In this document: positions 16,249 to 26,109 of the stretch, in pieces
Layout: each line of letters begins with the position of its first letter
Numbering within the stretch: the first letter of the stretch is position 1
IMG/VR virus record: IMGVR_UViG_3300009705_000026
Location: 1 to 46,990 of that record
Origin: a virus
Length of the DNA: 46,990 nt
Strand: one strand, 5' to 3'
Notes under the pieces: model-generated
What the model was told of the DNA's origin: nothing
Database searches by the model: none
What the model saw: only the letters and a program-made list of their open reading frames with translations
Program-made: the position numbers and the translations under genes

Positions 16249-16653
16249 TTAATTTATTTTTTTCATTAATTCAAACGTTGGGGTTGGATCTTCAAACCAA
16301 CCTAATTCTTTCATTACTTTTCTAAGTCCATTACTTTTACCTATAAACAACATATATTTATAACCTAGTTTAATAGCCAAGTCTTGCGCTGTATTTACAA
16401 GTTTTTCTATTATTTTTTTTCTGTCTTTTTTATATTTAGGATCAGATATTATAAATTCTAACCAACATCCTTTAGAGTTGGTTTGAAATAAAAATCCAGC
16501 TAAAACTGGTTTATTATTTTCTTCTACAATAAAACCACCGGTGCCATTATCTGGTAATGCATCTTTGTTTATTATAGACCAATTATGACCTTTCCACCAA
16601 CTAACAAGCATCTCCCAATCACTAGACTTTATTTGTCTGACTTTTAATTCCAT
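16249..16653 (-). CDS. GNAT-like protein at the T7 gp13 position
   Basis: The 134 residues fit a GNAT acetyltransferase fold: an N-terminal strand and helix (VRQIKSSDWEMLVSWW), a central strand region (GGFIVEENNKPVLAGFLFQT), LEFIISDP, then a helix (KKIIEKLVNTAQDLAIKLG) followed by YMLFIGKSNGLRKVMKELGW. The usual acetyl-CoA loop (Q/RxxGxG/A) is not clear, and DPKYKKDRKKI stands in its place, so activity is doubtful. T7 gp13 is also GNAT-like and sits at the same place before gp14. A structural or assembly role is therefore as likely as catalysis. Its ATG is preceded by repeated TTAAAT units with no Shine-Dalgarno motif. Confidence 0.7.
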   Translation of the reverse strand: MELKVRQIKSSDWEMLVSWWKGHNWSIINKDALPDNGTGGFIVEENNKPVLAGFLFQTNSKGCWLEFIISDPKYKKDRKKIIEKLVNTAQDLAIKLGYKYMLFIGKSNGLRKVMKELGWFEDPTPTFELMKKIN

Positions 16654-16668
16654 TTAATTTAATTTAAT

Positions 16669-18159
16669 TTAATATGCAGATTCTACATAATCTGAAGATG
16701 CTGCAAATAATTCTTTCATTCCTCCAGGATCAGTTAAAGTGTCTGTTGATATTTTTACTGTAGCAAAATAACCTTTTATACCTGTCATTTTATTACCAAA
16801 TATAACTTCTCCAGGTGCAGCAACACTTGTGTTAACCAAGTTTGCCATATATTTATTTTCTTTTCTAGTAAATCCAGCATGAAATAAAGGTGGAACTAAA
16901 GTAACATTTTTTTGTGTAAAAGGTATTGTATTTATATTTGCAAACTCTTGTGCGGGATTAGAACTATCATATGTACCTTCATTATAACTTAATACAGATG
17001 GTATTTTTTCACCTGTTTTATCTTGAGTATTAACGGTTTGATATAATTCAAAATCTGTGTTAGGATAACCAATACCTGTAAAATCAGAAACAAATGAATC
17101 AATTTGCCAGCCATTACTACCTTCATAGTTAACAGTCTTAAATACTTTAGACATACTAACTTTAGGATTAAACACAAATTCTACACTAGAACCATATTGT
17201 CCCCCATAAAAATAAGATCTAGGCTGTGTAGCAACATAGTGTTGGTATAAAGAACCTGAATCATTAGCTTCTTTGGTTGTTGGACCACTACTGTAAAATT
17301 TACTTTTTAAACTAAGCATAGTTGCTGGCTTGTAACTATATAAGCTTGTCCAACCCTGCACCATTTCGTCAAATGATAATGTTTTATATGGAAGAGTTGT
17401 AGATTTAGGTTGAATAGAAACTACATATTGTTTGTTATATATATCCCAACCACCTATTAATTTTCCGCCATTTAAACTACCAAATTGATCTCTAAAAAAA
17501 TCAATCATACCATAGTTAGATATTTCTGTTATTCCATCTTGTGATAATCTAAGTACTGCATTTCTATCTTTATCAGTAAAATATTTTCTAGTACCATATA
17601 CAGCAAAACTTTCTGGATTTTTACTTATACCAAAGTTACCAGCGTAAGCTCTTACTTGACCTATAACTTGTGTGCCTGAAGTTGTTAAAGATTGACCTTC
17701 AGCTGTATATATAGCATCTTTATCTATTAAAGCGTTACTAACTTTTTTCTCTTGAAAAATAATTAAATTTGTATCTTCTGCAAATAATTTTTGAATTGAA
17801 CCATTTATAGGATCTACACTTCTTGTTATGTCTGTACCTACTGAAAATACATTAGTATCATTTATGCTTGTTCTTGAGTTAAATATACCAGAATATATTA
17901 AAGAGTTTTTTCTAATAGAAGCAATAGGATTATCGTCAACTACATATGCTTTAGCGCCGTAATCAGTAGATACATTATTATATCCACCTCTTATTCTCGC
18001 TTCTTCTATGGCCCAATTATTGTCGTTAGCAACAGCTGTTTTTGGATAAGTATTATTACCTCTAGATCCATTCCACACAGCTTCTCCTCCTGTATTATCA
18101 TTAAGGGTTTTGCGTAAAATAAAACTGTTAAAATACTTAACTTCTATTAATGCTGCCAT
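16669..18159 (-). CDS. Tail nozzle/tubular protein, C-terminal partner
   Basis: The 496-residue protein has repeated beta-propeller-like strands, for example GISKNPESFAVYGTRKYFTD followed by RNAVLRLSQDGITEISNYG and LIGGWDIYNKQYVVSI. These are features of podovirus tail tubular B / nozzle proteins. It lies 29 bases after the 1665-residue nozzle gene and starts with its own ATG, preceded by an A/T-rich leader. From memory, related marine phages carry both parts in one polypeptide, so the pair may be a natural split of one nozzle protein; this needs a database comparison. It would form the distal part of the tail tube or a platform for the adhesins. No enzymatic motif is visible. Confidence 0.7.
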   Translation of the reverse strand: MAALIEVKYFNSFILRKTLNDNTGGEAVWNGSRGNNTYPKTAVANDNNWAIEEARIRGGYNNVSTDYGAKAYVVDDNPIASIRKNSLIYSGIFNSRTSINDTNVFSVGTDITRSVDPINGSIQKLFAEDTNLIIFQEKKVSNALIDKDAIYTAEGQSLTTSGTQVIGQVRAYAGNFGISKNPESFAVYGTRKYFTDKDRNAVLRLSQDGITEISNYGMIDFFRDQFGSLNGGKLIGGWDIYNKQYVVSIQPKSTTLPYKTLSFDEMVQGWTSLYSYKPATMLSLKSKFYSSGPTTKEANDSGSLYQHYVATQPRSYFYGGQYGSSVEFVFNPKVSMSKVFKTVNYEGSNGWQIDSFVSDFTGIGYPNTDFELYQTVNTQDKTGEKIPSVLSYNEGTYDSSNPAQEFANINTIPFTQKNVTLVPPLFHAGFTRKENKYMANLVNTSVAAPGEVIFGNKMTGIKGYFATVKISTDTLTDPGGMKELFAASSDYVESAY

Positions 18160-18188
18160 AATTTATTATTACTTATTTATTTATATTG

Positions 18189-21100
18189 TTACACCACATC
18201 CCAGTTATAATAATAGTCACCCACTCCAAGGGTGTTTGGAAATCCGGAATTCCTCCAATCAATATTTGATATTACAACCTTTCCAGTATTATAATAAGCA
18301 TACGAAGACACACTCGAAATGAAGGGACTAGGGATTGCTTGCACTTGATAAACTAGGTTGTATGGTGAATCAGTTGAATAAAACTTTAAAAATGTACCTT
18401 CAAACGGAATATTTTCTTGAGGACCAGGGCGATTAGTAAAGTTTTGAGCTATTTTATTTACCCATTCACCAGCTTCAGAAGTGTTCCTAAAAGTTTCATT
18501 TAGGAGCTGAATCCTTTGGCCATCAATAATCCTTGCACTAACCCCAGTCATTATAACTCCATCTGGGTGATTAGGCGTAGGTGGTGGTAAGGGTAGACCG
18601 GCGGTATATGTAGTAGGCTGTGCCGTTCCTTTTATTTTTTGGCCTTCACTATTAAACTTACCAACCCATTTTCTGTTTTTATTTGTGCTCCCAAACTCTG
18701 GAACACTTTCTCCATTAGGTTTTTGATACTTTGCACTATTAGAATTTTCATTACCATATTTTGCATTTAAATCATCATTTGATGAAGAAGAATAAGAGTA
18801 ATACTGATTATTAACCGTATCAGTATATTTAGTGGTCATTTCTGGATTAGTATAAAATTGTGTTACATATCTAAGAGCCCACTCTCTAGCATAAACTGGG
18901 TTTTCAGGTACAACAAGTTTAGCATTTTCTATATCAACATTACCATTGCTGCTTATAAAATATCCAAAATAGCTTGGAGGGTTAGCGCCATCCATTAAAG
19001 GTTTATAAAAATCACCGTATGTTAATTTTACTTTTTGACTCATACCTGCAAAGTAGTTGTTATATACGGAGTCTATAGGTGGACAACTGGTACTAGTTAA
19101 TACGGGTATGGGTTTATCACTTGTATTGTCACCATAAGGATATCTAACAATTAACCTGTAATCGCCAAAATAATCTGGTGTTGTGGAATAACCTTGATCT
19201 TTACCAAAAGCAAATATTCTTGTACCTTTTACAGACAGTAGTGGTGTTTGGCCTTGTGCTGTTATGGTTGCTGTTTTAACTTGAATAGCATCTGTGTTAT
19301 TATAGCCATTGTCAGTTTCAGAAGTAGCCGTATTTGCTTTGTCTGTAATGCCCGTGCTAGTAAAATCAAGTAGGTTATTATTAGATATATCATAATTATT
19401 AATAGATGTACCTCCAAATTTTATAACATGTCCTTCTATATCAATTGCAGTTGTCCAGTTATTAGGATAGTTTCCATTATTTGTATTTCTATATTGTAAA
19501 TATGCAGGATATATTAAAGATGGATTATCATTCTGAGGCGATGTAAGATTCGATAAATCAAACTCAAAATCAACCATTATGTAACCAGTACCAGCTGTTA
19601 AGCCACTAGGATTTGTGTTTGACGAGCCCATAGATAAAGCATTTCTATTTGAGTTTTTCCAGATCCAAGTAAAATCGCCCGAACCACAGACACCTTCTGC
19701 ATCTAATGAAGCTGTTTGTGATCCAGATTGGCCTATTATGGGATTTGGGGTAGGTTGACCATCAATAGGTGCTCTAGTAACTTCCGGTAAAGGTGTTGAT
19801 GTAACTTCATTAGTTTTATCAGTACTCCAGTAAAAACCAGAAGATTCTGGTCCTTCATTAATTTGTTTTTCCCCATTATACCAACTACCGTTAGTTGATG
19901 TGGTGTTATATGCTTGGCTACCATCCGCCCCAGTTTCGCACGTTGAAGATAAACTTTGTACAGAACCATTGGCATCTTCAAGTTTAACAACCACACTTAT
20001 TGTACCATTTAAGCTACCAGTATCATCTCTTAATTCTGCTCTTGATTCTTGATTTAAATCTTCTATTTTTACTATTGTTAATTCTGGGTTGTTAGGATTT
20101 GTTGAATCTTGACTTGCAATAGACCAAGTTAAATCTAAAGTCTTACCCTCAGAATCAACACTTCCATTACTTCCTTGGTAAGTAAACAAAACCGCCGCTC
20201 CAGCCGCTGGATTTATATTGCTAGGACAATTTGTTATAATTGGTTTAGAATTTTCTAACAAACCACTTGCTGTAACAACACTAATTATACTAGTATCTTC
20301 ATTAATTACTTCAAAGAAAAATTGATAACTTTCTTTTGTAGAAGCATTACTACCAAAATAAAAAGTATTAGCTGTGGAAATAGTATATGTATCTGGAGAG
20401 CCTTCTTGTTTAGTTAAAGTAAAATCATTTGTTCTAGTAGCACCTTCTCCATCTTCCACCCACCAATTATCAATTATAGAATTATCAACTTGAACCATAG
20501 GACCATTTGTTACTGTTTGTTGATAAGGATAAAAATTCTTAGCAACACCAGTGCCTGTGGTCATATTTTCATTTTGAGAATAAGTCCAAGTAGTATTTTG
20601 TCCAGGAGCAGTTGTAAAACCTTTTATACCTGGACTTTCTTGCTCTATAGCTAAATTTAAATCAGATATAAGACCAGATGTAGATGTTTCCCAAAATATA
20701 TTTAATCTTGAATCTACTGGCGCTGTTTCATATATACCTAATAAAAAATTATAAGTACCACTAGCTAAAGGACCAGAGCCTATAGGATTAGTGATTGAAG
20801 ATTGAGACACCCTACCCATGTTTGGATTACTTTCTGTTTGATAAATGTCACTGTAGGCAATATTTGTTCCTAATAGATTATCTTCTACGCCTATAGTATT
20901 AACAACATCAGGCTCTATAGTAGGATAAAATTGCGTATTGAATACCGGAACGGTTCCAGGTGCAGTTTGTTGAGGAGTTACTCTACCAAATATTGGTACT
21001 GAACTTCTAAACTGTACTTGTACCGGCCCCACGTCTGTAAGGTCTCTAGGAACTTTATTTATATTATCACCTAATAAAGTTATAAAAGCCACAGTATCTT

Positions 21101-23186
21101 GAGGGTCTGGTGGGGTAGCTGGATTATTAGGATAACCGTTTAATATACCTGGTAAATAAACGTTATAGTATTCTTGTTCTTGCTGTTTAATAACAACTTT
21201 ATATGAATACCAACCTAAAGGATTATAATCAGCATTAGTAATATCTCCATTGTAAATACCAGGCCATCCATTAATAAAATTAGCAGCATTACCAGCATAA
21301 ATACCAGTGGTGCCTATAGCTTGATTAAATAATATTTTTATTGAATCACCGGGCCAAGAGTTAATATCATTATTAGTGGTTCCTTTATCTTTTCTATAAG
21401 GAAAATAAACAGTAGATCCACCAAAAGCATTTATATTTCCAGATTCAAAATTTTGTACAACAGCCGAAGAAAGTAATACTGTTGACTGTCTACCAAACTT
21501 ATCAGATAAAACAACACCAACTTGGTAATTTCTGTTTTGTTTAACAGTATGCATAGGATATTCTACTATACTAGAGCTTGGTACTGCCTCATCATCGCTG
21601 GTGGCTAATGAAAAAGCATTTTTATCATATATACCTACGTTATAATTTAAAGATTCAGGAGGAGTATGTTGTGTTTGAAAATTACTATATACAATTCTAT
21701 TACCTATTATTTCTTGACCGTAAGCTCTAACAGGTACCTTATCAAATACTCTTATTAAGTCAGCGGAGGGAAGTGTTCTATATGGTTTATCGCCTTGATA
21801 GTTGTAAACAACTACATTATCAGTACCACCTAATTGTTCAAAACCTTCAATACCATCTCTAGATATTTTATCTACCAATTGAACAGCTAAACCATCAGAT
21901 TCTTTATAAAGAATATCAATTTCTATTACTTTAAATTTATCATAAAGTTCATTTGCTTGACAAGGTAGTGGAATTTGAAGTAATATGTTATTTACTTGAT
22001 TTTCCATAAAAGCAACAATAGTACTTCTATATGTTGAATTTTCATCTTTTGTATTACCTGAAAGAGCTGAATCATTGTCTAAAAAATAACCATCTTGTTT
22101 AGGTATAAAAGCAGGTTGAGTAAATGGAGCAAATATTGAATTTTCCCCTCCATCAAATTTAAATCTATAACTAAAGCGTACAAATTTATCTTTTAAAAAG
22201 TCAGGATCACCAGGATAATTGGTTACAGTGTTGCCATTAATATCCGGTCCTGCTGTTTGAAAAGTAGGATTAAGTGTTGTGCCATCTGCTGCAAATTTAT
22301 CAGTAGCATTATACATACTTGAATAATGCGTGGCAGTACTTGCGGCAAAATTACTAGCAACAAAAAATCTTAAAACATCACCAACGGATAAAGTAGTTGC
22401 TGCACTTACAACAATAGAATTACCGGAAGAACTAAAAGATAGTATGGTCCCTATAACCGTGTTATCAGCTTTTGCAACACTTGATCCTACAGATGGTATA
22501 CCTGTTAAACTATCTGTAACAAAACTTATTGTAGTTCCAGCTGTAACAGTAGATTTAACAACACCACTACCCCATTTATTAAAATATAAATCTATAGTTT
22601 GATAAGGGTTGTAAGTAGCAACTGAAATTTGTTCTTCAGTTGTGTAATAATTATTAGAAGTTTGTTCTGTTGAGTTTGTAGAAGCCCTACTTACGTCTAT
22701 TTTTCTTGGTTGATTTCTGTTATCGGTCCAAAACAACACTCCTTCTAATATATTTATACCATAAATAGGATTAGTTGTAGAAAAGTTTAAAAAAGAACCA
22801 GTTAATAATAAATTAGATTCTCTACTTAATACATTGTGTATATAAATATAATTATGTGATTCATTATTATATGTTATCGATGTTTCAAACCCTGAGTCAG
22901 TATAGTCTGTTAAAAATATATAAATATTATCATTTACTTTATCTGTAAATACACCTATTGTTTTTAAATTACAATCACCACTAGTTACAGGATTACAACC
23001 ACTTATTGTTTTAAAATTAACTATTTCTTCGTTACCTAAAACATTTTCTAACGCTCCAACGTCGGCACCCTCTGATCTACTTACTTGTATATTAAGTCCT
23101 TCACGATATTCGCCGTTTGGTAACAACCTAGCATCTAGGTCTTTATTCATTTTAGACTTAATGAAAGAGTTTTTAACTTCTGCCAT
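18189..23186 (-). CDS. Large tail nozzle/tubular protein (1665 residues)
   Basis: The N-terminus carries MNKDLDARLLPNGEYREGLN and EGADVGALENVLGN, a signature I know from tail nozzle/muzzle or stabilisation proteins of marine and crAss-like podoviruses. Propeller-type strands follow (GVFTDKVNDNIYIFLTD, GINILEGVLFWTDNRNQPRK). Around residues 975-1090 an Ig-like stretch (KPIITNCPSN to SSTCETG) appears to be a decoration insert. The C-terminal third is Asn/Ser/Thr/Gly/Tyr-rich, suitable for an exposed surface. The protein probably closes the tail tube and contacts the cell surface. The gene is 5 bases from the ring protein gene upstream and is followed by its likely C-terminal partner. It is much longer than T7 gp12 (about 794 residues). 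Confidence 0.8.
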   Translation of the reverse strand: MAEVKNSFIKSKMNKDLDARLLPNGEYREGLNIQVSRSEGADVGALENVLGNEEIVNFKTISGCNPVTSGDCNLKTIGVFTDKVNDNIYIFLTDYTDSGFETSITYNNESHNYIYIHNVLSRESNLLLTGSFLNFSTTNPIYGINILEGVLFWTDNRNQPRKIDVSRASTNSTEQTSNNYYTTEEQISVATYNPYQTIDLYFNKWGSGVVKSTVTAGTTISFVTDSLTGIPSVGSSVAKADNTVIGTILSFSSSGNSIVVSAATTLSVGDVLRFFVASNFAASTATHYSSMYNATDKFAADGTTLNPTFQTAGPDINGNTVTNYPGDPDFLKDKFVRFSYRFKFDGGENSIFAPFTQPAFIPKQDGYFLDNDSALSGNTKDENSTYRSTIVAFMENQVNNILLQIPLPCQANELYDKFKVIEIDILYKESDGLAVQLVDKISRDGIEGFEQLGGTDNVVVYNYQGDKPYRTLPSADLIRVFDKVPVRAYGQEIIGNRIVYSNFQTQHTPPESLNYNVGIYDKNAFSLATSDDEAVPSSSIVEYPMHTVKQNRNYQVGVVLSDKFGRQSTVLLSSAVVQNFESGNINAFGGSTVYFPYRKDKGTTNNDINSWPGDSIKILFNQAIGTTGIYAGNAANFINGWPGIYNGDITNADYNPLGWYSYKVVIKQQEQEYYNVYLPGILNGYPNNPATPPDPQDTVAFITLLGDNINKVPRDLTDVGPVQVQFRSSVPIFGRVTPQQTAPGTVPVFNTQFYPTIEPDVVNTIGVEDNLLGTNIAYSDIYQTESNPNMGRVSQSSITNPIGSGPLASGTYNFLLGIYETAPVDSRLNIFWETSTSGLISDLNLAIEQESPGIKGFTTAPGQNTTWTYSQNENMTTGTGVAKNFYPYQQTVTNGPMVQVDNSIIDNWWVEDGEGATRTNDFTLTKQEGSPDTYTISTANTFYFGSNASTKESYQFFFEVINEDTSIISVVTASGLLENSKPIITNCPSNINPAAGAAVLFTYQGSNGSVDSEGKTLDLTWSIASQDSTNPNNPELTIVKIEDLNQESRAELRDDTGSLNGTISVVVKLEDANGSVQSLSSTCETGADGSQAYNTTSTNGSWYNGEKQINEGPESSGFYWSTDKTNEVTSTPLPEVTRAPIDGQPTPNPIIGQSGSQTASLDAEGVCGSGDFTWIWKNSNRNALSMGSSNTNPSGLTAGTGYIMVDFEFDLSNLTSPQNDNPSLIYPAYLQYRNTNNGNYPNNWTTAIDIEGHVIKFGGTSINNYDISNNNLLDFTSTGITDKANTATSETDNGYNNTDAIQVKTATITAQGQTPLLSVKGTRIFAFGKDQGYSTTPDYFGDYRLIVRYPYGDNTSDKPIPVLTSTSCPPIDSVYNNYFAGMSQKVKLTYGDFYKPLMDGANPPSYFGYFISSNGNVDIENAKLVVPENPVYAREWALRYVTQFYTNPEMTTKYTDTVNNQYYSYSSSSNDDLNAKYGNENSNSAKYQKPNGESVPEFGSTNKNRKWVGKFNSEGQKIKGTAQPTTYTAGLPLPPPTPNHPDGVIMTGVSARIIDGQRIQLLNETFRNTSEAGEWVNKIAQNFTNRPGPQENIPFEGTFLKFYSTDSPYNLVYQVQAIPSPFISSVSSYAYYNTGKVVISNIDWRNSGFPNTLGVGDYYYNWDVV

Positions 23187-23191
23187 TTAAT

Positions 23192-24430
23192 TTATGATTT
23201 AATCCACTTAGATTTACCTCTCATAATCTGAATAAACTCATTAGATTTAATGTTAGATAATCTTATTTTAGCATTTCTTAATTTTGCACTTTTTTCTTTA
23301 CGCAATCTTTGTATTATATACTCAGGCTGGTTTATTCTACTAGCTAAAACCGCATGCATAATATAGGCATATATAGCTTCTTCTGCTAGCTTAGGTACCT
23401 GCATGTCTTGATCATAAGCTAAACCATCAGATATATATTCTAATATTATTAATTTATCTTGTAAATCACTAGAAAAAGACATTTTACCTTCTCTTTCATT
23501 TATAGTAAACCATCCATTAATCTGAGAAATTTCTGGTTGCATGCCATATCTTTGACCATAAGCTAAAGACTCTCCATAAAAACCATATAATCCATCCGCT
23601 ATAAGTCTACCAACAATATCGTCTCTTATTTCATTAATTATATTAAGATTATTAGAAGCCCAACGAGCCTCAATTAAAGATGTTCCTGTTATGTTTTCTC
23701 CTTGGTTTGTTTGAGTTGGTATTCCTTGAGCGTCTTGTATAGGTTTTGTGTAAGGATTTGAGGTTAATGTAGTAGGATAAATAATATGTTTAATGCCTTG
23801 AGCGTCAACCCACGAAACGTTAACATAATTTACATAGTCTTGAGGTAAAGGAACACTTAAGTTTACTGGTATATTTAGTTCTTGAGAATGAATACTTCTT
23901 AATGTATCATAACTAAATTCCTGTAAAGCTCTTTTTGCATGAAACATTAAATCTGTTCGTTTTACACTTGAAATAAGCTTACCAGTGCCAACATAGGCTA
24001 CTAAAAAATTATTAACTACATCTTTTATTTTTATGTATTGGTAATTAGCATAGTTTTCTTCCACTACAGTGCCTAGTGCATCTTTGTTTCCAAACTTTCC
24101 ACCACTTTCACTAAGTAATTGTATAACAACATAGGTTCCAGCAGCAATTGTGGCTGCTAAAGTTATAATGCTATTTAATACGGTATAGGATTGTATATAT
24201 TCGGTAAAAGTTCCCGTGGCTCCAGATGTGCTTGTATACAGTCTAAAGTTGTTATTATTATAAAGAGGATTAGTTGGGTCGTTGGAACCAAAAGTAAGTG
24301 CTGTATTAAAAGTGGTTTTAAAAACAGTTTGTCCTACGCCCGCGCTTGGATTAACTGCTATTACTACTTGTGTACCGGTGAAATACTGAGCGTTAGTTTC
24401 TGTTATTAAACCTCCATTAGGTGTTGCCAT
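23192..24430 (-). CDS. Tail tube ring protein (tail tubular protein A-like)
   Basis: The 412-residue protein has an N-terminal beta-rich domain (about residues 1-120; GTQVVIAVNPSAGVGQTVFK) followed by the helical ring domain with LMFHAKRALQEFSYDTLRSI, the strand QELNIPVNLSVPLPQDYVNY and helices near YGQRYGMQPE and EEAIYAYIMHAVLASR. These segments resemble the tail adaptor ring (gp11/gp4-like) of podoviruses, especially those of Bacteroidota phages. The protein should form a 12-fold ring between portal and nozzle. The extra N-terminal beta domain could be a carbohydrate-binding or decoration part. It starts 6 bases after the second ring gene. Confidence 0.75.
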   Translation of the reverse strand: MATPNGGLITETNAQYFTGTQVVIAVNPSAGVGQTVFKTTFNTALTFGSNDPTNPLYNNNNFRLYTSTSGATGTFTEYIQSYTVLNSIITLAATIAAGTYVVIQLLSESGGKFGNKDALGTVVEENYANYQYIKIKDVVNNFLVAYVGTGKLISSVKRTDLMFHAKRALQEFSYDTLRSIHSQELNIPVNLSVPLPQDYVNYVNVSWVDAQGIKHIIYPTTLTSNPYTKPIQDAQGIPTQTNQGENITGTSLIEARWASNNLNIINEIRDDIVGRLIADGLYGFYGESLAYGQRYGMQPEISQINGWFTINEREGKMSFSSDLQDKLIILEYISDGLAYDQDMQVPKLAEEAIYAYIMHAVLASRINQPEYIIQRLRKEKSAKLRNAKIRLSNIKSNEFIQIMRGKSKWIKS

Positions 24431-24436
24431 AGTTTA

Positions 24437-25216
24437 TTAACTTTTTGAGTTTTGTTCATTTGTAGCTGATTCTTGAGCTGCTGCTTGTATTATTTGAGGA
24501 TCTCTTATTATTATACCAGCATACATTAATATTTCTATTATTAAACTAGTTTGTTCAGATTTGTGAAGTTCAAAATCAACATGACCACTAGGCAAAGCAG
24601 CTGACTTTACGTTTGAGTTAAATATATATTGACCTAAAGAACCTACACTAAAAGCCCAAATTGGTGGCGCCGGTTTTCTTATAAAGTCAACTTGTATGTC
24701 TCCTGGGTTATTTATAGAATTAGGTTTTACAAATAATTTTTCGTTTTCATATAAATAAACTGGATAAGTTTTTGTAGGCTTAGTAAGTAAAGAACTATTT
24801 ACATGATAAAAATCAGAACGATCTATTCGCTCCACTTCTATTTCATTATTATACAACACGGTACCTAGTCTATAAAAAGGCGTACTAGATGTCGATTGAA
24901 CATCATTTCCAAATGCATCTACAACAGGAAGATTCCAATAGTTTGTTATACCATCAGGTAGGGTTGTTGGAAGAGCATTACCAAATGTTTTAAATATAGC
25001 TATTTTTTCATCAAGATTAACAACCCTATCAGCATAATCTGTATCGGTTTGCGGTACTCTTATTTGCTGATTAATATCTTCAAAATACTTTTCAAATATT
25101 TCAAGTTGCACTTGATTACTAATTTTATTAAACTCTTCAGGGGTTATATAACCTCTTTGTTCTTTGTTTAATATTAATAAAACCGTTTGATATACGGTAT
25201 TTACGGATATAGCCAT
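24437..25216 (-). CDS. Head-tail adaptor ring protein
   Basis: The 259-residue protein begins with VNTVYQTVLLILNKEQRGYITPEEFNK (residues 5-31), a start I associate with ring or adaptor proteins of Bacteroidota podoviruses, and continues with NQVQLEIFEKYFEDIN. A beta-rich middle (YRLGTVLYNNEIEVERIDRS) and a helix (SLIIEILMYAGIIIRDPQ) follow. It lies immediately before the tail tube ring gene, as expected for the first ring below the portal. A Gln/Ala/Ser/Asn-rich tail ends the protein. Its ATG is 14 bases downstream of a hairpin that could terminate part of the capsid transcript. No enzyme motifs are present. Confidence 0.7.
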   Translation of the reverse strand: MAISVNTVYQTVLLILNKEQRGYITPEEFNKISNQVQLEIFEKYFEDINQQIRVPQTDTDYADRVVNLDEKIAIFKTFGNALPTTLPDGITNYWNLPVVDAFGNDVQSTSSTPFYRLGTVLYNNEIEVERIDRSDFYHVNSSLLTKPTKTYPVYLYENEKLFVKPNSINNPGDIQVDFIRKPAPPIWAFSVGSLGQYIFNSNVKSAALPSGHVDFELHKSEQTSLIIEILMYAGIIIRDPQIIQAAAQESATNEQNSKS

Positions 25217-25233
25217 TTGTTATTTTTATTATA

Positions 25234-25260
25234 ATAAAGGAGGCATTACACCTCCCTTAT
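25234..25260 (-). terminator. Weak hairpin terminator upstream of the ring genes
   Basis: The inverted repeat AAGGAGG (25237-25243) and CCTCCCTT (25251-25258), with one bulged C, surrounds the loop CATTACA. Read leftward, the stem is followed by TTATTATAATAAAAATAAC, which is A/T-rich though not a pure T-run. It lies between the 254-residue head gene and the adaptor ring gene. Partial termination here would lower tail-gene expression relative to capsid genes. It is weaker than the hairpin at 26073-26094. Confidence 0.5.
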
Positions 25261-25272
25261 TAGTATTACACA

Positions 25273-26037
25273 TTAAGAAAGTTTTTTCTCTATTGATTTA
25301 TAAATATCTAAACCTTCATCTGTTTTAAAGAAAGAAGCCATAGCAGCATATGGATGTTCATCAAAAGGTACAGTCATTAGCTTTTTACCGTTTGTAGCCC
25401 ATTGGAATGTTTTTTGATCTGAAGCTAGTTTAATAATTCCAGCCTCTGTTGCTTTTATAGCAAAATTTCTTAATTGAACATTATCATCTTTAGCTAAGTT
25501 TAGAAACAATTCTGCGTTATCTTTAGCAAACATAAGTAAATCTCTTTTGATCTCCTTAGAACTCATCTCTGATACTTTAGATCCCATTTCAACTCTTAAT
25601 ATTGCCTCTGCTTCGTCAACATCTAAACCTCTAGCTATGTTTAAAGCATCTATTTCTAATTCTAAATTTACTAATTCATCCTTAGCATCCTCTATAACGT
25701 TTAGTTCATTATACTTGTTACCTTTTAAAGGATGGTATAATGATAGTATTTTTTGTAAAGCTTGTTCTTTCTTTCTTACTGTCAAAGAACCATCTTTAAA
25801 TATTATATGACCAAGAGTGGCTTCACCTTTTTGTTCATCCTTAAATGGTGAATTTTGGTTTGTAGCATATCTTATCTCTCTTTGCTCATTTAATTTTTCA
25901 TCAAACCACAGTAAAGCATGCTTAGTTGTGTGTCTTGATGGTATTTTTAAAGTTAAAGGTTGATTAACACCTTTTACTAAATATGTTCTATCTTTTATTT
26001 CCCAACCTTGTTGTTGAGTTTTTGTTTTTGTTGTCAT
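25273..26037 (-). CDS. Head-region protein of unknown function
   Basis: This 254-residue protein is Lys/Glu-rich and largely helical after a beta-rich N-terminus (DRTYLVKGVNQPLTLKIPSR, then HALLWFDEKLNEQREIRY). Residues about 130-210 form a string of helices (LEIDALNIARGLDVDEAEAI and LRNFAIKATEAGIIKLA). I recognise the general type as a conserved gene found between the capsid and ring genes in related marine phages, but no function is established. It is isolated by two hairpins, one after the capsid gene and one before the ring gene, so it has its own expression level. A role as a head completion or minor head protein is possible. Confidence 0.55.
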   Translation of the reverse strand: MTTKTKTQQQGWEIKDRTYLVKGVNQPLTLKIPSRHTTKHALLWFDEKLNEQREIRYATNQNSPFKDEQKGEATLGHIIFKDGSLTVRKKEQALQKILSLYHPLKGNKYNELNVIEDAKDELVNLELEIDALNIARGLDVDEAEAILRVEMGSKVSEMSSKEIKRDLLMFAKDNAELFLNLAKDDNVQLRNFAIKATEAGIIKLASDQKTFQWATNGKKLMTVPFDEHPYAAMASFFKTDEGLDIYKSIEKKLS

Positions 26038-26072
26038 AATATAATATAATTAAATAGTTAAAATAGTAAAGT

Positions 26073-26094
26073 AAGGGTGCCAAACGACACCCTT
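26073..26094 (-). terminator. Terminator downstream of the major capsid gene
   Basis: The perfect 7-bp repeat AAGGGTG (26073-26079) and CACCCTT (26088-26094) encloses an 8-base loop. Read leftward it is followed by ACTTTACTATTTT, a T-rich tail. It begins 16 bases after the capsid stop codon. A strong terminator right after the capsid gene is common in phages and keeps capsid transcripts abundant. The remainder of the 72-base gap is an A/T-only leader (ATAATATAATATAATT) before the next ATG. Confidence 0.75.
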
Positions 26095-26109
26095 GTCTTT
26101 ACATTAATA

